Positions 36,345 through 45,594 are shown, counted from the stretch's first letter. The stretch is DNA of 64,000 nucleotides from Psychrobacillus sp. BL-248-WT-3 (GCF_012843435.1 NZ_JABAFC010000005.1:87115-151114), one strand, 5' to 3'. Program-made: numbers and translations. Notes: generated from the letters alone by a model not told the origin.

Positions 36345-36553
36345 AAAATTTAGAATCAACTATGGCAGGTACAGTATTTACGGTTAACGTTGCAGTGGGG
36401 GACGAAGTGCAAGAAGGCCAAGTGGTTATGGTACTTGAATCGATGAAAATGGAAATTCCTGTAGAATCTAATGTCGCAGGTAAAGTACTTGAAATAAAGG
36501 CGCAAGTTGGAGACTTCGTAAATGAGGGAGACGTATTAGTAACGTTCGAATAA
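36341..36553 (+). CDS. Biotin carrier protein, short
   Basis: 70 residues, just the biotinyl domain. The biotin Lys is in ESMKME (about residue 36), with Gly turns at GDEV and GDFV on either side. It is like YngHB of B. subtilis. The ATG at 36341 is preceded by GGAGG within the carboxylase gene and overlaps its stop (ATGA). The next gene begins 200 bp later. Confidence 0.92.
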   Translation: MKNLESTMAGTVFTVNVAVGDEVQEGQVVMVLESMKMEIPVESNVAGKVLEIKAQVGDFVNEGDVLVTFE

Positions 36554-36753
36554 AAACACCTCCAACACAAAAAATGTAAGTCGCGTATTTAAAATTCTAT
36601 TAGAAAATTTAAGTAGGTTTTACGAATCGTTCAATAAATGTATTTATCAATTAAAATAATTGTTTATTTTATTCTATCAAGCATTTGTATCAGTCGGAGT
36701 GTGCCCTACATACAGGGCTCGGCTGCTGCTACTTGAAACGGGGGTTTTACAAA

Positions 36754-38295
36754 GTGGGAGAAACAAAGGGGTATAACGATAAGTTAGAAGAAAAATTATC
36801 ATCTATTTATGCAGGTGGACATTCAAAGTATCATGAGAAAATGAAGGAGCAGGGGAAGCTGTTTGTTCGTGATCGTTTAAACCTGTTATTTGATAATGGG
36901 GAATACGTAGAAGACGGTCGATTTGCAAATGTAGAAGCAGGTGACTTACCTGCTGATGGTGTTGTTACTGCAACTGGAAAAGTAAATGGACAAACAGTTT
37001 GCGTAATGGCAAATGACTCTACAGTAAAAGCTGGATCATGGGGATTTAGAACAGTTGAAAAAATAATTCGAATCCAAGAAATTGCTGAAAAAAATCGTGT
37101 GCCACTATTGTATTTAGTAGACTCTGCTGGGGCACGTATTACAGACCAATTAGCAATGTTCCCTAATCGTCGAGGAGCTGGTAGAATTTTTCACAATCAA
37201 GTGAGATTATCCGGTTTTATTCCTCAAATATGTTTGTTATTTGGACCATCAGCTGCAGGAGGGGCGTACATACCGGCTTTTTGTGATGTTGTATTTATGG
37301 TGGAAGGAAATGCCTCGATGTACCTTGGATCTCCACGTATGGCTGAAAAAGTAATTGGAGAAAAGGTGACCTTAGAGGAAATGGGTGGGGCGCGCATGCA
37401 CTGTACAGTTAGTGGAGTCGGCGACGTGCTTGTTTCCTCGGAAGAAGAAGCTATAGAAGAAGCGAAGAAGTATTTAAGCTACTTCCCTGCCAATTACACT
37501 GAAAAGCCAAAAACGGTTGAACCGAAGCAAACCAAAGAAGGTAGAACGTTAGAGGAAATTATTCCTGAAAACCAAAACGCACCTTTCGATATGTATGAAG
37601 CAATTGATGCATTAATCGATGAAGGTACTTTCTTTGATATAAAAAAACTGTTTGCTCCGGAGCTAATAACAGGATTTGCTCGAATCGAAGGGAAGCCGGT
37701 AGGAATCATAGCGAACCAACCGAAGGCAAAAGGTGGAGTCCTGTTCGTAGATTCTGCAGACAAGGCTGCTAAGTTCATTTCTCTTTGTGATGCTTTCTCC
37801 ATTCCATTATTATTCTTAGCAGATGTTCCGGGCTTCATGATAGGGACAAAAGTGGAAAGGGCAGGAATTATCCGCCATGGAGCTAAGCTTATCGCTGCTA
37901 TGAGCTCAGCAACTGTACCAAAGCTTTCTGTTATTGTACGAAAAGCTTATGGCGCAGGTCTTTATGCTATGGCTGGACCAGCTTTTGAACCTGATGTGTG
38001 TATCGCACTTCCTACCGCTCAAATTGCTGTTATGGGACCTGAGGCAGCGGTAAACGCTGTATATTCCAATAAGATTGAAGCAATCGAGGATCCAAAAGAA
38101 CGATTGAAATTCGTTCAAGAAAAGCATGCAGAATATAAGGAAGAAATAGATATTTATAAGCTGGCATCTGAAATGATTATCGATGAAATTGTGAAGCCGA
38201 GCGATCTGCGTAACGAGCTTGCTAATCGTTTGAGATACTATGAAGACAAAGAAATTGCAATTGCACCTCGAAAACACCCAGTCCTTCCTGTATAA
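36754..38295 (+). CDS. pccB: Acyl-CoA carboxylase carboxyltransferase subunit
   Basis: 513 residues, full crotonase-type double domain. The N-half has LVDSAGARITDQ and GPSAAGGAY (acyl-CoA site), the C-half has ADVPGFMIGTKVE and RKAYGAGLYAM (biotin site). It transfers the carboxyl group from biotin to an acyl-CoA; propionyl- or methylcrotonyl-CoA is most likely from family type. GTG 36754 with GGGGG about 9 bases upstream; the frame opens at 36685 but earlier starts lack a signal. The 200-bp gap before it has a small hairpin (GCCCT/AGGGC, 36703-36717) and no gene; this gap may hold a second promoter. Confidence 0.88.
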   Translation: MGETKGYNDKLEEKLSSIYAGGHSKYHEKMKEQGKLFVRDRLNLLFDNGEYVEDGRFANVEAGDLPADGVVTATGKVNGQTVCVMANDSTVKAGSWGFRTVEKIIRIQEIAEKNRVPLLYLVDSAGARITDQLAMFPNRRGAGRIFHNQVRLSGFIPQICLLFGPSAAGGAYIPAFCDVVFMVEGNASMYLGSPRMAEKVIGEKVTLEEMGGARMHCTVSGVGDVLVSSEEEAIEEAKKYLSYFPANYTEKPKTVEPKQTKEGRTLEEIIPENQNAPFDMYEAIDALIDEGTFFDIKKLFAPELITGFARIEGKPVGIIANQPKAKGGVLFVDSADKAAKFISLCDAFSIPLLFLADVPGFMIGTKVERAGIIRHGAKLIAAMSSATVPKLSVIVRKAYGAGLYAMAGPAFEPDVCIALPTAQIAVMGPEAAVNAVYSNKIEAIEDPKERLKFVQEKHAEYKEEIDIYKLASEMIIDEIVKPSDLRNELANRLRYYEDKEIAIAPRKHPVLPV

Positions 38296-38308
38296 TATTT
38301 TTAAACTT

Positions 38309-38336
38309 AGGTCTACCTTAAAGGTAGGCCTTTTTA
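38309..38336 (+). terminator. Terminator of the carboxylase cluster
   Basis: AGGTCTACCTT pairs with AAGGTAGGCCT with one G/T pair, followed by TTTTT. It abuts the left end of the inverted-repeat element. Confidence 0.75.
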
Positions 38337-38555
38337 AAAATAAGCTTTGTTAAAGTTATTGGTTGATTTAGACTAACAATTCTTTTTATAGTGACTGTAA
38401 ACATAAACAAAGGAACTTTCAAATGGCTATTAAGAACAAATATAGATGATGAAATTGGGGTTGGTGACAGTTTTTCAGCTTTGTTTATGCGAGTAAATAT
38501 TTTAGCAATCGATAAGCTGTCGCCGTTTATTGATTGGAGCGCCAGACGGCGACTC

Positions 38556-38566
38556 CTACGGGATGA
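38556..38566. repeat. Left target duplication of the IS
   Basis: CTACGGGATGA, repeated exactly at 40163-40173 on the other side of the insertion sequence. Confidence 0.9.
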
Positions 38567-38586
38567 CATAGCTATCAAGTTAAGAA
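38567..38586. repeat. Left inverted repeat of the IS
   Basis: CATAGCTATCAAGTTAAGAA, exact inverse of 40143-40162. Confidence 0.92.
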
Positions 38587-38642
38587 GTTTATAAAAACCC
38601 TCGAGGTTGGTATAGAAAACTAACCAACAGGAGGTGCTTCAT

Positions 38643-40019
38643 ATGAAAAGAACTGATTTAGACGAATGGAAACTCTTAATGGAACAATTGTATAAACTGT
38701 TTTCCCCGGATATGTTGGATAGTTGGGCCAAAGAATCAGGATGGATCAAACGAAAACGAAAGCTTGATGCGTATTCATTTCTCCACATTCTTCTTTATCA
38801 TTGTGGAAACCTGGCTGGCAGTTCACTACGCGAGCTAAGCCTATCATTAGAAGAAACCTGCCATATTTCTATGACTCCAGAGGCAATAAACCAACGTTTA
38901 AATAAAGAATTAATTGTATTCCTAAAAAAGTGTTTGGAACATTTTATACAAATGAAGTTAAATTATCAGTTGCCGATCAGTGACGAGCTACAAAAATTTT
39001 GTGAGAGGATCCGTATAATAGATGCGACCATCCATTCCCTTCCTTCGGATTTGAAGGAGACTTTTCCTGGCGTCTATCGAGCCGAATTAAAATGCCAGCT
39101 GGAGTATGAATTCCTGACAGGACAGTTCTTGTTGGCTGACTGGAGGAACGGAAAAGAAAACGATTCCCTATACGGAAAGTATCGATTAGAGACGGTCTCA
39201 CCTGGCGATTTGTTTATACAGGACTTGGGTTATTTTCATCTACCTACATTCAAAAAAATCGATGAGACAGGGGGCTATTTCGTCTCTAGAGTTCGACCAG
39301 ATTGTTCTATCTATACAGGGAATCCAAACCCTCGATACCATGCCGATGGCAGGGTCGTCAAATCCTCTTTTTATCAGAAGGAATCTTTGGCAGAGCATCT
39401 GGAACAAATGGAGCGTGGCTCCATAAGGGAATGGGAGGAAGTCTTTGTCGGGTATGACTATAAATTCCCTACCCGTTTGATTTTGTATCGGCATACGGAG
39501 GAACAAGATAAAAGTGGTCAGTATAAACGTAAACATTCACGTTACCAAACAAAAGAACACGTAAGGGCGCTAGATGGGGCTACGATTATTATGACAAACC
39601 TTCCGGATATCATCCCAGCTGAGAAAGTGATGGACCTTTACCGATTGCGCTGGCAGATCGAGTTATTGTTTAAGGGATGGAAATCCAATTTCCCGACCAC
39701 CTTTTATAAACAGATAAAGGAAGAACGTGTGCTATGTCATTTTTTCGCCCATTTATTATTGTTTCTAATCACAGCTACAACAACGTATCAGGCACGCTTA
39801 TTCTTGCTAGAGCAATCTAGAATAGAGATAAGCATTCAAAAGGGTATTTCAGTTGCCCTACGCTTTATTCGCTTGATGTTTGAAAGCATAAAAAAATACA
39901 CCAAGCTTACCAATGGGGTCCTGAAAAGGTTTCATGATGCTCTTTGTAAACATGCATTGAAAACAAAAGGGCCACCTGAAAAGGATCCATTGATTATACT
40001 CGGTGTAAACTACAGTTAG
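38643..40019 (+). CDS. IS4 family transposase
   Basis: 458 residues, uninterrupted. DDE residues: Asp in IIDATIHSL (about residue 125), Asp in FIQDLGYFHLP (about 195), Glu in YRLRWQIELLFKGWK (about 340), which matches the IS4 signature Y-(2)-R-(3)-E-(6)-K exactly. It cuts and joins the IS ends. ATG 38643 has AGGAGG 8 bases upstream. No frameshift is seen, so the copy may still be active. Confidence 0.95.
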   Translation: MKRTDLDEWKLLMEQLYKLFSPDMLDSWAKESGWIKRKRKLDAYSFLHILLYHCGNLAGSSLRELSLSLEETCHISMTPEAINQRLNKELIVFLKKCLEHFIQMKLNYQLPISDELQKFCERIRIIDATIHSLPSDLKETFPGVYRAELKCQLEYEFLTGQFLLADWRNGKENDSLYGKYRLETVSPGDLFIQDLGYFHLPTFKKIDETGGYFVSRVRPDCSIYTGNPNPRYHADGRVVKSSFYQKESLAEHLEQMERGSIREWEEVFVGYDYKFPTRLILYRHTEEQDKSGQYKRKHSRYQTKEHVRALDGATIIMTNLPDIIPAEKVMDLYRLRWQIELLFKGWKSNFPTTFYKQIKEERVLCHFFAHLLLFLITATTTYQARLFLLEQSRIEISIQKGISVALRFIRLMFESIKKYTKLTNGVLKRFHDALCKHALKTKGPPEKDPLIILGVNYS

Positions 40020-40142
40020 TATTCTATGCCCTGTATAGAAAGAAATTAAACTTACATTTTTTGGTTAAACTAAAAAGTGTTAATTTCATATGGTCTAATT
40101 TTCAAAAATACCAGTTCATATGAGAGTGAATGACGTAAATTT

Positions 40143-40162
40143 TTCTTAACTTGATAGCTATG
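40143..40162. repeat. Right inverted repeat of the IS
   Basis: Exact inverse of 38567-38586, about 125 bp after the transposase stop. Confidence 0.92.
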
Positions 40163-40173
40163 CTACGGGATGA
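40163..40173. repeat. Right target duplication of the IS
   Basis: CTACGGGATGA, exact copy of 38556-38566; joining at this point restores the 380-bp element. Confidence 0.9.
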
Positions 40174-40420
40174 GTGAGACAGATAAGACATCACAACCAC
40201 GCGCGCTAGCGATGGGTGATGGCTTATCGCTCACCCCGAGGAAAGCGTCCGGCTGGGGCGAAAAATCAATTCTACTCTCTGATCTAGATTTCTTTGCATC
40301 ATAAATCAGCCCTAACCTTTAACATAGCCTGAAAATACGACCTAATATAACGTTTGGTGGACGACCTCCCTGGATGGTAGATTATTCCCCTATATAATAT
40401 TTTGTAGGAGGTGAAGAAGT

Positions 40421-41296
40421 ATGCGAATAGGAATTATAGGAGCTGGAGCAGTCGGTATGCTATTTGGCGCCTATTTATCTAAAGCAGGTCATAACATATC
40501 CTTTTTAGTAAGGAATAAGAGCTTAAAAGAACTATACATAAAAACAAATGACATTACGGAACGAATTGAATGTCAGATAGTCAATTCTATAGAAGCACTA
40601 CATCCAATGGATATAATTATTGTGGCAGTTAAGTATCACGATCTCTCTTCATTAAAAAATAATTTAGATTCCTTACCAAAAGAAACTCCTCTACTGTTTA
40701 TACAAAATGGTCTACTACATTTACAGTTTATCGATACTTTAAAACAATCGAATATATTATTAGGTTCTGTTTTGCACGGAGCGACCAAAATAAATCGGGA
40801 AACGGTACAACACTTAGGAATTGGAACGACTTCAATTGGATTTTATAAAGGAAAGTGGCAGCGTCTTGAACAGCTACTGAGATCTAAGTCAGAGCAATTC
40901 CCATTTCAACTTACTGAAAATATTAGACAAATCTTGTTTAAAAAAGCATTACTTAATTGCTTGATAAATCCCTTAACTACCATTGCTCGTGTACAGAATG
41001 GTGAACTAATTAAAAATGAATCATATAAAAAAATATTGCGAAGCCTGTATGAGGAAATTATAGAAGCCTTTGAAGATTGGAACGATTTATTGGCATGGGA
41101 AGAAGTTGTGTCGCTTTGCCAAAATACAGAGTATAACTACTCATCCATGCTTAAGGATTTTCAGAGCAATCGCGTAATGGAAGTCGATACTATAGTAGGG
41201 GCTATCCTAGCGGAAGCAGAGAGTCGTAAAAAGTCATTGCCCATTCTAAATGCTTTTTATTTATTATTAAAAGAAATGAATAAAGTAGGTGATTGA
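40421..41296 (+). CDS. panE: 2-dehydropantoate 2-reductase
   Basis: 291 residues. The N-terminal NADPH-binding loop is GIIGAGAVGMLFGAYLSKAGH. The C-terminal helical domain has the Lys region FKKALLNCLINPLT, characteristic of ketopantoate reductases, and the end EVDTIVGAILAEAES. It reduces ketopantoate to pantoate in pantothenate/CoA synthesis. Matches B. subtilis ylbQ. GTAGGAGGTG precedes the ATG. The next gene starts 1 base after its stop, so an operon. Confidence 0.92.
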   Translation: MRIGIIGAGAVGMLFGAYLSKAGHNISFLVRNKSLKELYIKTNDITERIECQIVNSIEALHPMDIIIVAVKYHDLSSLKNNLDSLPKETPLLFIQNGLLHLQFIDTLKQSNILLGSVLHGATKINRETVQHLGIGTTSIGFYKGKWQRLEQLLRSKSEQFPFQLTENIRQILFKKALLNCLINPLTTIARVQNGELIKNESYKKILRSLYEEIIEAFEDWNDLLAWEEVVSLCQNTEYNYSSMLKDFQSNRVMEVDTIVGAILAEAESRKKSLPILNAFYLLLKEMNKVGD

Positions 41297-41297
41297 T

Positions 41298-41678
41298 ATG
41301 ATCAGCCTTGTTTCTATCATTGTATTAGTTCCAGCAATTCTATTTATCATTTCTTTTGTGATTGCCAAATATGCGTTTCGCAAAAGAAAAAAATCTATTG
41401 GTATAGCTGCAGATATTACTACGTTTTTGTTATTCTTTTCAGTTTCTCATGTGTTTAATGTTATTTTTGGAAAAGAAATAGGATTTATTATTATTATTAT
41501 TTTTGCTATTTTTATTGCAACTATTATGACCATTCTAGAATGGAGAATGAAAAAAGAGATAGAAATAAAGCCTCTGCTTCGGAAAGTGTGGAGATTGTTT
41601 TTCATCCTACTCTGCTTCATGTACGCTCTTTTATGGATAATCGGAGTAATCCGATATGTTTTAAAGTATATAAGCTAA
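41298..41678 (+). CDS. DUF3397 membrane protein
   Basis: 126 residues with four membrane helices and basic loops (FRKRKK; RMKKE). DUF3397 proteins stand next to bshC and panE in bacilli; function unknown. The ATG at 41298 lies 1 base after the panE stop with AAAGTAGGTGA upstream inside panE, so translation is coupled. The frame opening at 41289 is not used. Confidence 0.72.
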   Translation: MISLVSIIVLVPAILFIISFVIAKYAFRKRKKSIGIAADITTFLLFFSVSHVFNVIFGKEIGFIIIIIFAIFIATIMTILEWRMKKEIEIKPLLRKVWRLFFILLCFMYALLWIIGVIRYVLKYIS

Positions 41679-41744
41679 TAATTTTCATCTCTTTCTGATG
41701 AAATGATATACTCTAAAAGGATTATATTAAAGAGGTGGAAAATC

Positions 41745-43361
41745 GTGCGATTAGAGCAATACACACAACCATTTGTTTCCCCATTCTATAAAGCATATTT
41801 AGAGGACTCTGCAAGTCTTTCCTCTTTTTTTCATTATGAATGGAACCAAGAGGATTTAAATAAAAGACTTCAAGAGACCGATTACTCAAAACATAAAAGA
41901 GTTGAGCTGGCTGGCGTTATTACTAGCTATATGGACCAGTTTGGTATTTCTGAGAAAAGTAGAAAACATATAGAGGAATTGAAAGATAACGGCGTGGTTG
42001 TAATTGGTGGACAGCAGGCAGGCATATTGACCGGTCCTATGTATTCCATCCATAAAGCCATTTCAGTGATCGTTCTTGCGAAACGTCAAAGAGAAATACA
42101 AGGTATACCGGTAATTCCTGTATTTTGGATAGCAGGTGAGGATCATGATATCGATGAAATCAACCATGTTTACATAGAGAAAAGCAGAAAGCTCCAAAAA
42201 CTCGTTTTCCCCGAAAGATCGAAGTTAAAGAAAATTGCTTCAGAGACAACATTTACGAAAGAAACGATGCTAGCCTATTTAGAAGAGATTTTCAAAAGCT
42301 TGCCTGAAACATCCCATACGAAAAAACTATACTCAAAGTTCACTCATTTTGTAGAGGAACATTCCAACTTCACTACGTTTTTTTCGGCAATTATGAACGA
42401 ATTATTTTACGAAGAAGGACTGCTTATGATTGATGCAGCCTATCAGCCTCTTCGCCAGTTGGAATCTGACTATTTTGTTCAAATGATTGAACAGTCCTCG
42501 GATTTGGCAGGTTTAGTATTCCAAAAGGAACAACAGCTTGACCAACTAGGGTATGGGTCTCCAATTCAAGCGAAAGAAACAGCTGCTAATTTGTTTTATG
42601 TAGAGGATGGCGAACGTTTTCTTCTAGAAAGAGAGAGCAATTCTTTTGTACATGAAGCTAAGGGAATATCTTTCACCAAAGAAGAGCTTATTGCGATTGC
42701 TAAAGATCAACCTGAGAAACTTAGTAATAACGTTGTTACACGACCATTAATGCAAGAAATGGTTTTTCCGGTATTAAGTTTTATTGGTGGCCCAGGCGAG
42801 ATAGCTTATTGGGCTACATTAAAAGATGCCTTCCAATTATTTAATATGAAAATGCCGGTTATCACGCCGCGACTTAGCATATCTTTAGTCACTCCTAAGG
42901 TGCAATCGCTACTAGATAAGCTGGAATTCTCGATTCCTGATGTTTGGAGTGGAGAGGTCGAGCTTTCAAAAGCTAGGATGATTGAGGAAAATCAAAATAA
43001 GGATGTCTCCTTGTTCATCCAGTCAATTAAAGATGATTTAGCAAGTAAGTATGAAGAACTTAATCAATTACTAAAACGAAATGATATTAAGCTTACATCT
43101 TTAGTAGAAAAAAACTTGGATTTTCATGAAAAGCAGCTTACCTTCATGGAGAATGCAGTAGAGGATACTATTTTAACCAAGCTAGATTCTTCTATTTATC
43201 GTTATGACCAATTAATGATTCAGCTTATGCCTAATGGTGGTCTACAGGAAAGAACTTATTCTCCTATTCAATTACTAAATGAAAAAGGACAGGACCTCCT
43301 TGTAGAATTACTTCAGGTTCCATATGAATTTAATGGTAAGCATCATGTAGTGTCTATATAA
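41745..43361 (+). CDS. bshC: Bacillithiol biosynthesis protein BshC
   Basis: 538 residues. Family pattern GGQQAGILTGPMYSIHKAI, PVFWIAGEDHDIDEINH and FPVLSFIGGPGEIAYW, with a coiled-coil near the C-terminus. BshC adds cysteine to GlcN-malate in bacillithiol synthesis. B. subtilis yllA occupies the same place before mraZ. The GTG at 41745 has AGAGGTGG 7 bases upstream; the frame start at 41703 has none. Followed by a good terminator. Confidence 0.93.
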   Translation: MRLEQYTQPFVSPFYKAYLEDSASLSSFFHYEWNQEDLNKRLQETDYSKHKRVELAGVITSYMDQFGISEKSRKHIEELKDNGVVVIGGQQAGILTGPMYSIHKAISVIVLAKRQREIQGIPVIPVFWIAGEDHDIDEINHVYIEKSRKLQKLVFPERSKLKKIASETTFTKETMLAYLEEIFKSLPETSHTKKLYSKFTHFVEEHSNFTTFFSAIMNELFYEEGLLMIDAAYQPLRQLESDYFVQMIEQSSDLAGLVFQKEQQLDQLGYGSPIQAKETAANLFYVEDGERFLLERESNSFVHEAKGISFTKEELIAIAKDQPEKLSNNVVTRPLMQEMVFPVLSFIGGPGEIAYWATLKDAFQLFNMKMPVITPRLSISLVTPKVQSLLDKLEFSIPDVWSGEVELSKARMIEENQNKDVSLFIQSIKDDLASKYEELNQLLKRNDIKLTSLVEKNLDFHEKQLTFMENAVEDTILTKLDSSIYRYDQLMIQLMPNGGLQERTYSPIQLLNEKGQDLLVELLQVPYEFNGKHHVVSI

Positions 43362-43370
43362 TGTATCTTG

Positions 43371-43400
43371 CTCCTCTCCCTTAATGGGAGAGGAGTTTTT
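43371..43400 (+). terminator. Terminator of bshC
   Basis: CTCCTCTCCC and GGGAGAGGAG around TTAAT, followed by TTTTT. Confidence 0.88.
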
Positions 43401-43401
43401 C

Positions 43402-43767
43402 ATTTCTAATAAGAGAAGCATTATTTGTATTGAATTTGATGAAAGGGAAATAATTAACTCGTTTTTTATAATCTATTGGATGTAAATTATGACTTGTAAA
43501 ATCATATTAAAAATCGAAAAACAAGAGATTTTAAGATGTATTTGTTTTTTTGTTAATTTTCTCTTCTTTAGAAATATTAAATGTTGTTTATCTATTACAT
43601 CGATTGTTAGTTAAATTTAATACAAATTTAATGAAATATAGGTTTAAGCTTCAGAGTAATGGGTAGCTCTTTTTTCTTCCAAACCCTTGTCATATTTGCT
43701 CTAAATGTGTTTTAACAAGTACTAATTACGCATTTTCAAATTTTCTCCACTAATTTACGAAAAAATT
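43402..43767. other. AT-rich gap before mraZ, no gene
   Basis: About 370 bp of AT-rich sequence with no convincing frame or hairpin. It should carry the dcw promoter but no -35/-10 pair convinces; a TTGACA at 43799 is too near the start codon to serve mraZ. Confidence 0.5.
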
Positions 43768-43793
43768 GTGGAGGAAAGTGGGGGGATGTGGTA
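43768..43793 (+). promoter_or_regulatory. MraZ-binding box
   Basis: Three GTGG repeats at 43768, 43778 and 43788, exactly 10 bp apart, just before mraZ. Direct TGGG-type repeats with 10-bp period are the known operator by which MraZ controls its own dcw operon. Confidence 0.65.
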
Positions 43794-43822
43794 TGTTATT
43801 GACATAAAGTGGGGTGAGTAGC

Positions 43823-44254
43823 ATGTTCATGGGCGAATACCAGCATAACGTCGATCCTAAAGGGAGAATAATCATACCTTCTAAATTTAGAGAGCATTTG
43901 GAGGATTGTTTTGTTTTAACTCGTGGTCTTGATAATTGCTTATTTGGTTATCCTATGAATGAATGGCGAAAGCTCGAAGAAAAATTAAAAGAACTACCTG
44001 TAACTAAAAAAGATGCACGAGCATTTACTCGTTTTTTCTTTTCTGGTGCTACAGAGGTAGAAATCGATAAACAAGGCCGAATCAATATACCAAGTAATCT
44101 GAGGGCATATGCAAAAATGGACAAGGAGTGTATTGTTCTTGGGGTGTCCAACCGTCTGGAAATATGGGCGAAGGAAGCTTGGGAAACATACTTTGAAGAC
44201 TCTGAGGATTCATTTAACGACATTGCGGAGAATATGATCGGCTTTGATATATAA
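43823..44254 (+). CDS. mraZ: Transcriptional regulator MraZ
   Basis: 143 residues made of two tandem SpoVT/AbrB-like halves: [26 protein letters not shown] and later [18 protein letters not shown]. It binds the GTGG repeats in its own promoter. ATG 43823 chosen by the conserved MFMGEYQH start and GGGGTGA 5 bases upstream; the GTG at 43814 is rejected. First gene of dcw. Confidence 0.95.
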   Translation: MFMGEYQHNVDPKGRIIIPSKFREHLEDCFVLTRGLDNCLFGYPMNEWRKLEEKLKELPVTKKDARAFTRFFFSGATEVEIDKQGRINIPSNLRAYAKMDKECIVLGVSNRLEIWAKEAWETYFEDSEDSFNDIAENMIGFDI

Positions 44255-44271
44255 GAAATGGAGGGAAGAGC

Positions 44272-45222
44272 TTGTTTCATCATACAACAGTACTACTCCA
44301 CGAGACGGTAGATGGGCTAGCTATTCGTCCCGATGGAATTTACGTTGACTGCACACTAGGTGGTGCCGGTCACAGCGAATACTTAATCAAACAGCTCAAT
44401 GAAAATGGTAGGTTAATCTGCTTCGATCAGGATATAACAGCTATCGAAAATGCAAAAGTAAAGTTAGCTCCTTACTTGGACCAAGTCACTTTTGTTCACT
44501 CCAATTTTCGATATTTAAAAAAATCCTTAAATGATTTAGGGATTGAAAAGGTTGATGGGATTTTATATGACTTAGGCGTTTCCTCGCCTCAGCTAGATAC
44601 CCCTGAACGTGGTTTTAGCTATAACTACGATGCTCCTCTTGATATGCGGATGGATCAAACAAGTGAATTGACAGCTTTCCATGTCATCAATGAATGGCCT
44701 TATGAAAAGTTAGTGAAAATCTTTTTCCGTTATGGAGAAGAGAAATTTTCCAAGCAGATTGCAAGGAAAATAGAGCAGGCAAGGGAAACTGCGCCTATCG
44801 AAACTACCTTCCAGTTAGTTGAGTTAATCAAAGCGGGAATTCCGGCTGCAGCTAGAAGGACAGGTGGGCATCCAGCCAAGCGTATTTTTCAAGCTGTCCG
44901 AATAGCAGTGAACGATGAGCTTGGAGCAGCTGAGGATTCACTCGAGGATGCAATACAGCTTATAAAGGTGGGGGGACGAGTTAGCGTTATTACTTTCCAT
45001 TCTTTAGAAGATAGGCTAACAAAGACTATCTTTAAGGAGGCGTCCTCACTTCCAGAGTTACCGCCAAACTTACCAGTTATCCCGGCTGGAATGGAACCTA
45101 TGCTGAAGTTAATAACTAGAAAGCCAATTTTACCTTCGAAAGAAGAGCTAGAAGTAAATAACCGTTCAAGATCTGCCAAGCTGCGCATTGTGGAAAAACT
45201 AATCGAAAAGGGAAGTGTTTAA
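44272..45222 (+). CDS. rsmH: 16S rRNA (cytosine1402-N4)-methyltransferase
   Basis: 316 residues. Begins [16 protein letters not shown], the typical MraW start; SAM site [13 protein letters not shown]; later [15 protein letters not shown] and VISFHSLEDR-type motif [16 protein letters not shown] 44272 with GGAGGGA about 7 bases upstream. Directly followed by ftsL with no gap. Confidence 0.96.
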   Translation: MFHHTTVLLHETVDGLAIRPDGIYVDCTLGGAGHSEYLIKQLNENGRLICFDQDITAIENAKVKLAPYLDQVTFVHSNFRYLKKSLNDLGIEKVDGILYDLGVSSPQLDTPERGFSYNYDAPLDMRMDQTSELTAFHVINEWPYEKLVKIFFRYGEEKFSKQIARKIEQARETAPIETTFQLVELIKAGIPAAARRTGGHPAKRIFQAVRIAVNDELGAAEDSLEDAIQLIKVGGRVSVITFHSLEDRLTKTIFKEASSLPELPPNLPVIPAGMEPMLKLITRKPILPSKEELEVNNRSRSAKLRIVEKLIEKGSV

Positions 45223-45594
45223 ATGGCTTTACGTAACTATCAGTCAGAGACATACATAGCTAGGCCTTCTTTTCCAGAGCAACCACCACAGCCAAAGAAG
45301 CCGGCAAAAATAAAGAGTAAAATACTATCTAAGGGTGAAAAGTTTTTATTTGTAGGATTATTGATCGTTGTAACTGTGCTTTCGTTAATGATTGTTCAAA
45401 CTCAAACAGACGTTAGAGCAACTACGAAAGAGATTTCTTTACTTGAACAACAAATAGATACTACTTCAAAAGAAAATACTGACTTGTCCATACAAGTACG
45501 TGAATTATCTACCTATGATCGAATTTGGAAAAAGGCAGAGGAACTCGGCTTGAAACTAAATGAGCAAAACGTAAAGGTAGTACCAGGACAATGA
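45223..45594 (+). CDS. ftsL: Cell division protein FtsL
   Basis: 123 residues: basic cytoplasmic N-terminus, one membrane helix (about 43-62), then a short coiled coil (VRATTKEISLLEQQIDTTSK). It forms the FtsL-DivIC-DivIB complex at the septum. Start right after the rsmH stop; its own stop overlaps the pbpB ATG (ATGA). Confidence 0.9.
   Translation: MALRNYQSETYIARPSFPEQPPQPKKPAKIKSKILSKGEKFLFVGLLIVVTVLSLMIVQTQTDVRATTKEISLLEQQIDTTSKENTDLSIQVRELSTYDRIWKKAEELGLKLNEQNVKVVPGQ

Larger units (their letters stand above)
38567..40162 (+). mobile_element. IS4 family (IS231-like) insertion sequence, intact
   Basis: 1596 bp. The terminal inverted repeats are a perfect 20 bp (38567-38586 and 40143-40162), beginning CATAGCTATC. 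An exact 11-bp target duplication flanks it. One transposase gene fills it. IR length, 11-bp duplication and total size fit IS231. A hairpin (GTTGGT/ACCAAC, about 38606-38628) just before the transposase start could dampen translation from read-through transcripts, as described for IS231A. Confidence 0.92.
38343..40329. mobile_element. 380-bp inverted-repeat element, copy 1, split by an IS
   Basis: Without the inserted IS and one copy of its target duplication the element is 381 bp (38343-38566 plus 40174-40329). Its ends read AGCTTTGTTAAAG and, reversed, GGCTATGTTAAAG, an imperfect inverted repeat. Flanking octamers are TAAAAATA (38335-38342) and TGAAAATA (40330-40337), 7/8 identical. It encodes nothing convincing. 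A near-identical copy lies in inverse orientation at 63251-63638. It looks like a non-autonomous MITE. The 40020-40420 gap consists of the IS end, the rest of this element and the panE leader. Confidence 0.7.

Noticed and set aside
34983..38295. Calling the three-gene carboxylase the fatty-acid acetyl-CoA carboxylase
   Set aside because: The single-chain PccB-type transferase and 70-residue carrier differ from the AccA/AccD and AccB set of bacilli. The substrate is left open.
38391..38594. 67-codon frame in the 380-bp element
   Set aside because: It crosses the insertion point of the IS and is cut by it, and the same region in copy 2 is not preserved as a gene.
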